DNA from: Paenibacillus caui
GTDB lineage: Bacteria > Bacillota > Bacilli > Paenibacillales > Paenibacillaceae
Direction of reading: 5' to 3'
DNA: 64,000 nucleotides
Assembly: GCF_019904135.1 (NCBI RefSeq)
Contig: NZ_JAIOGQ010000020.1
Coordinates: 1 to 64,000, forward strand
Position 1 is the first letter of the stretch. Each line of letters starts with the position of its first letter. Of this stretch, positions 62,616 through 64,000 are shown piece after piece. The notes under the pieces are model-generated. The model had not been told where the DNA came from. It ran no database searches and saw nothing but the letters and a program-made list of their open reading frames with translations. Both the position numbers and the translations under genes were made by a program.

Positions 62616-62654
62616 ATTCTCAATTTTGTCTACCAAATTTTTCATATTGAGAAT
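62616..62654. promoter_or_regulatory. Inverted repeat in the 5' leader of the helveticin-like gene
   Basis: ATTCTCAAT (62616-62624) and ATTGAGAAT (62646-62654) form 9-bp arms 21 bases apart, lying between the promoter and the start codon. It could be a repressor site just downstream of the transcription start or a hairpin in the leader RNA. Confidence 0.5.
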
Positions 62655-62662
62655 ACAGATTA

Positions 62663-62692
62663 AATATACTACCGAGTACAATTTATTGTCAA
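62663..62692 (-). promoter_or_regulatory. Sigma-A promoter of the helveticin-like gene
   Basis: On the minus strand a perfect TTGACA (62692-62687), an 18-base spacer and TATATT (62668-62663) lie about 95 bases before the start codon. Confidence 0.75.
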
Positions 62693-62784
62693 TTATTACA
62701 TTTTTAAAATAATAGACGTTTTAATATGAAAGTTTTTTCAAAAACCACTCTTCAACCACTCTTCCTCAAAAATTGATTTTTTTT

Positions 62785-62823
62785 GAAAAAAGCGACTGCC
62801 AGCAATTAATCAGCAGCCGCTTC
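62785..62823 (-). terminator. Terminator after the thiolase-fold genes
   Basis: On the minus strand GCGGCTGC and GGCAGTCGC form an imperfect stem followed by TTTTTT, about 50 bases past the stop of the gene at 62874. Confidence 0.7.
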
Positions 62824-62873
62824 AATTCGGTTATCTTTTTTCATCTCGTCAGGTGAAATCCTTCATCCTCTTT

Positions 62874-63287
62874 TCATAAGGGCATAATCTCGATGATGGA
62901 CAGCGGGTTCTCTTGAGCCGGCAGCGGCAAGCCGCTCTGGCCAAAGTCTTCATCCGCCAGAACACATACCGCCCTTTGATATTCCCCGCCGGACATTAGC
63001 CATTCCAGCAGCGACAGCGTATGGGAGAACGCCTGGCTTCCGGAGTGCCCAAGTGTCAGGGGCAGCGTGTCGAGCAGATTAAGCTCTCTTCTGATTTTGG
63101 CGCAAGCTCGCTCGGCATGGGGAGTATTCGCGTGATAGCAAAGGACCAGTACATCCATGTCTGTCAGCCATTGTCTATTCGCTTCCATTTGAGCGATGGC
63201 TATGTCTACCAATGATTGATCTTGACCGTCCGCCCTTGTGCCCGAATAGAGAACATTAAACGTTAATTCCGTCTTCATCGTACTCAT
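62874..63287 (-). CDS. Small thiolase-fold protein paired with a KAS III-like enzyme
   Basis: This protein of about 137 residues shows a thiolase/ketosynthase half-fold: DVLVLCYHANTPHAERACAK, LPLTLGHSGSQAFSHTLSLL, and GEYQRAVCVLADEDFGQSG resemble the nucleophile-bearing half of KAS III-like proteins, but no catalytic Cys stands at the expected site (a Ser/Gly pair, GHSGSQ, is there). It may be a non-catalytic partner of the next gene, as in split KAS III pairs such as PqsB/PqsC. The start ATG 63287 is preferred because GAGGG lies 5 bases before it; ATG 63299 also fits. The KAS gene ends 19 bases earlier. Confidence 0.5.
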   Translation of the reverse strand: MSTMKTELTFNVLYSGTRADGQDQSLVDIAIAQMEANRQWLTDMDVLVLCYHANTPHAERACAKIRRELNLLDTLPLTLGHSGSQAFSHTLSLLEWLMSGGEYQRAVCVLADEDFGQSGLPLPAQENPLSIIEIMPL

Positions 63288-63305
63288 AGCCACCCTCATT
63301 CTCTG

Positions 63306-64000
63306 TTACTCATATTTGTGCAAGGCACAGCCGTAATAGCCTCCGAAGCCTACGGTTACCGTTAAATAGAAGTCGCCTCTGCTTAAGGAACCGTTCCTGA
63401 TCGCATCGTTCACGTTGAGCAGAATGTCCGTATTATGAAGATGCCCCGCATGTCCAAGTGCCCCGGCATAAAATTTATCCAGGGAACAGCCGATCGCCCG
63501 GGCAAGCGTACTCCAGGTGTTCAGACCCAGATTTGAGCAGAAAATAAGGCTAATCTCGTTCATACTCATTCCTGCTTCCCGCAACACCTGCTTCACAACC
63601 TGACGTACAGCCAAATAAAAGGTTGAGAAGTACATTTTGATTCGTTCGGGACAATCATCGTATACCAAACCGTCCACTTTGAGCCGCGTAGATAGCGTCC
63701 GCTGCCCTCCGGTACCGGACCCCCGGAATAGAGCGGCGCTTGCCGCATCCCCATAGAGCATATAGGTGTCGCTGCGGTGATGCGAGCTTATCGCTTTATC
63801 CGCAGCGACAAATAATACAGCGGCATTGTCGTCAGTTTCAACGGACAAATAAGCTTTTGCCAAATTAAGCGATAAATGAATGGTAGCGCAGCCGTACTCC
63901 TCTGGCTGAATAACCGTTGTCTCATCGAAAGCATATTCACGAAGCAGCCCGGAGAACAAGCTCTGCGCCTCTACTCCGGCGCTCGTGACACATGCGAAGA
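63306..64000 (-). CDS. 3-oxoacyl-ACP synthase III-like enzyme, C-terminal part (runs off the right edge)
   Basis: The frame is open to the window edge and shows about 231 residues. EEYGCATIHLSLNLAKAYLS holds the likely catalytic Cys, followed by VLFVAADKAIS and MLYGDAASAALF, the order found in KAS III (AC-GF then LVVGAD then LFGDGAGA). GHAGHLHNTDILLNV near the end holds the probable active-site His and an Asn-containing loop. KAS III-like enzymes condense an acyl-CoA with a carrier-bound malonyl, or transfer acyl groups in natural-product pathways. The N-terminus lies outside. Its small partner follows directly, so another lipid- or metabolite-forming operon may start here. Confidence 0.7.
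   Translation of the reverse strand, partial: FACVTSAGVEAQSLFSGLLREYAFDETTVIQPEEYGCATIHLSLNLAKAYLSVETDDNAAVLFVAADKAISSHHRSDTYMLYGDAASAALFRGSGTGGQRTLSTRLKVDGLVYDDCPERIKMYFSTFYLAVRQVVKQVLREAGMSMNEISLIFCSNLGLNTWSTLARAIGCSLDKFYAGALGHAGHLHNTDILLNVNDAIRNGSLSRGDFYLTVTVGFGGYYGCALHKYE

Noticed and set aside
1..64000. tRNA or rRNA genes
   Set aside because: I searched by eye for rRNA-like blocks and tRNA ends with a TTCGA arm and CCA; nothing convincing was found.

Overview
The window looks like a chromosome segment from a spore-former of the Paenibacillus/Brevibacillus type (Bacillota). Evidence: strong GGAGG ribosome sites, a T-box leader, an IS256-family transposase, a XerS-like recombinase remnant, and NRPS domains closest in wording to Bacillus lipopeptide synthetases. 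The organism is inferred, not shown. The core is a roughly 48-50 kb hybrid NRPS/PKS gene cluster, all on the minus strand (about 57.9 down to 10.2 kb, with accessory genes to 60.2 kb). It is visibly more GC-rich than the AT-rich, debris-filled DNA on both sides, which suggests acquisition as a unit.

Left flank (1-10.2 kb): a truncated IS256-family transposase; a GNAT acetyltransferase; a ROK repressor with a perfect palindromic operator, an MFS transporter broken by a one-base shift, and a sugar O-acetyltransferase; a phosphotransferase remnant; a T-box-controlled divergent glutamyl-tRNA synthetase; prophage scraps (LexA-like and ParB-like); an ABC-transporter scrap; an ECF sigma factor with a short DUF4179-type partner; a repeat-rich stretch; and a kinase pseudogene.

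Cluster, in order of transcription: type II thioesterase, a 24-codon mini-ORF, a BtrH-like protein of unknown role, then a complete four-gene hydroxymalonyl-ACP set (3-hydroxyacyl-CoA dehydrogenase, FkbH, ACP, acyl-CoA dehydrogenase). Next comes the assembly line. NRPS-A is C-A(Ser)-PCP-C-A-PCP-C-MaoC/hotdog-SDR-FkbH-VOC-VOC-PCP. PKS1 is KS-AT-KR-ACP. PKS2 is KS-AT-KR-ACP-C. NRPS-B is a partial C, an Asn-type A domain interrupted by a PP-loop amidotransferase-like domain, and a PCP. PKS3 is KS-AT-KR-ACP-C*. Two ABC exporters follow, then NRPS-C (starter C-A(Asn)-PCP-E), a discrete ACP, a zinc-ribbon methyltransferase, an ABC-F protein and a beta-lactamase-fold S12 enzyme. Many neighbouring genes overlap by 4-35 nt, so most of this is probably translated as a coupled operon.

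Working model (inference): NRPS-C, although encoded near the end, starts the chain as an N-acyl-D-Asn unit, the prodrug logic of zwittermicin, colibactin and xenocoumacin. It hands this to the first C domain of NRPS-A, which has a D-donor-type signature. Ser, a second amino acid and an FkbH-derived C3 unit are added, then three reduced ketide units, two of them possibly hydroxymalonyl, with a modified Asn between them. No thioesterase domain is present in any megaenzyme. The ABC-F gene hints that the product acts on the ribosome.

Right flank (60.2-64 kb): a degraded NRPS epimerase-domain tail, an inverted-repeat element, a broken XerS-like recombinase, a cyclophilin-like remnant, a secreted helveticin-J-family protein with a clear promoter, and two thiolase-fold genes running off the window edge.
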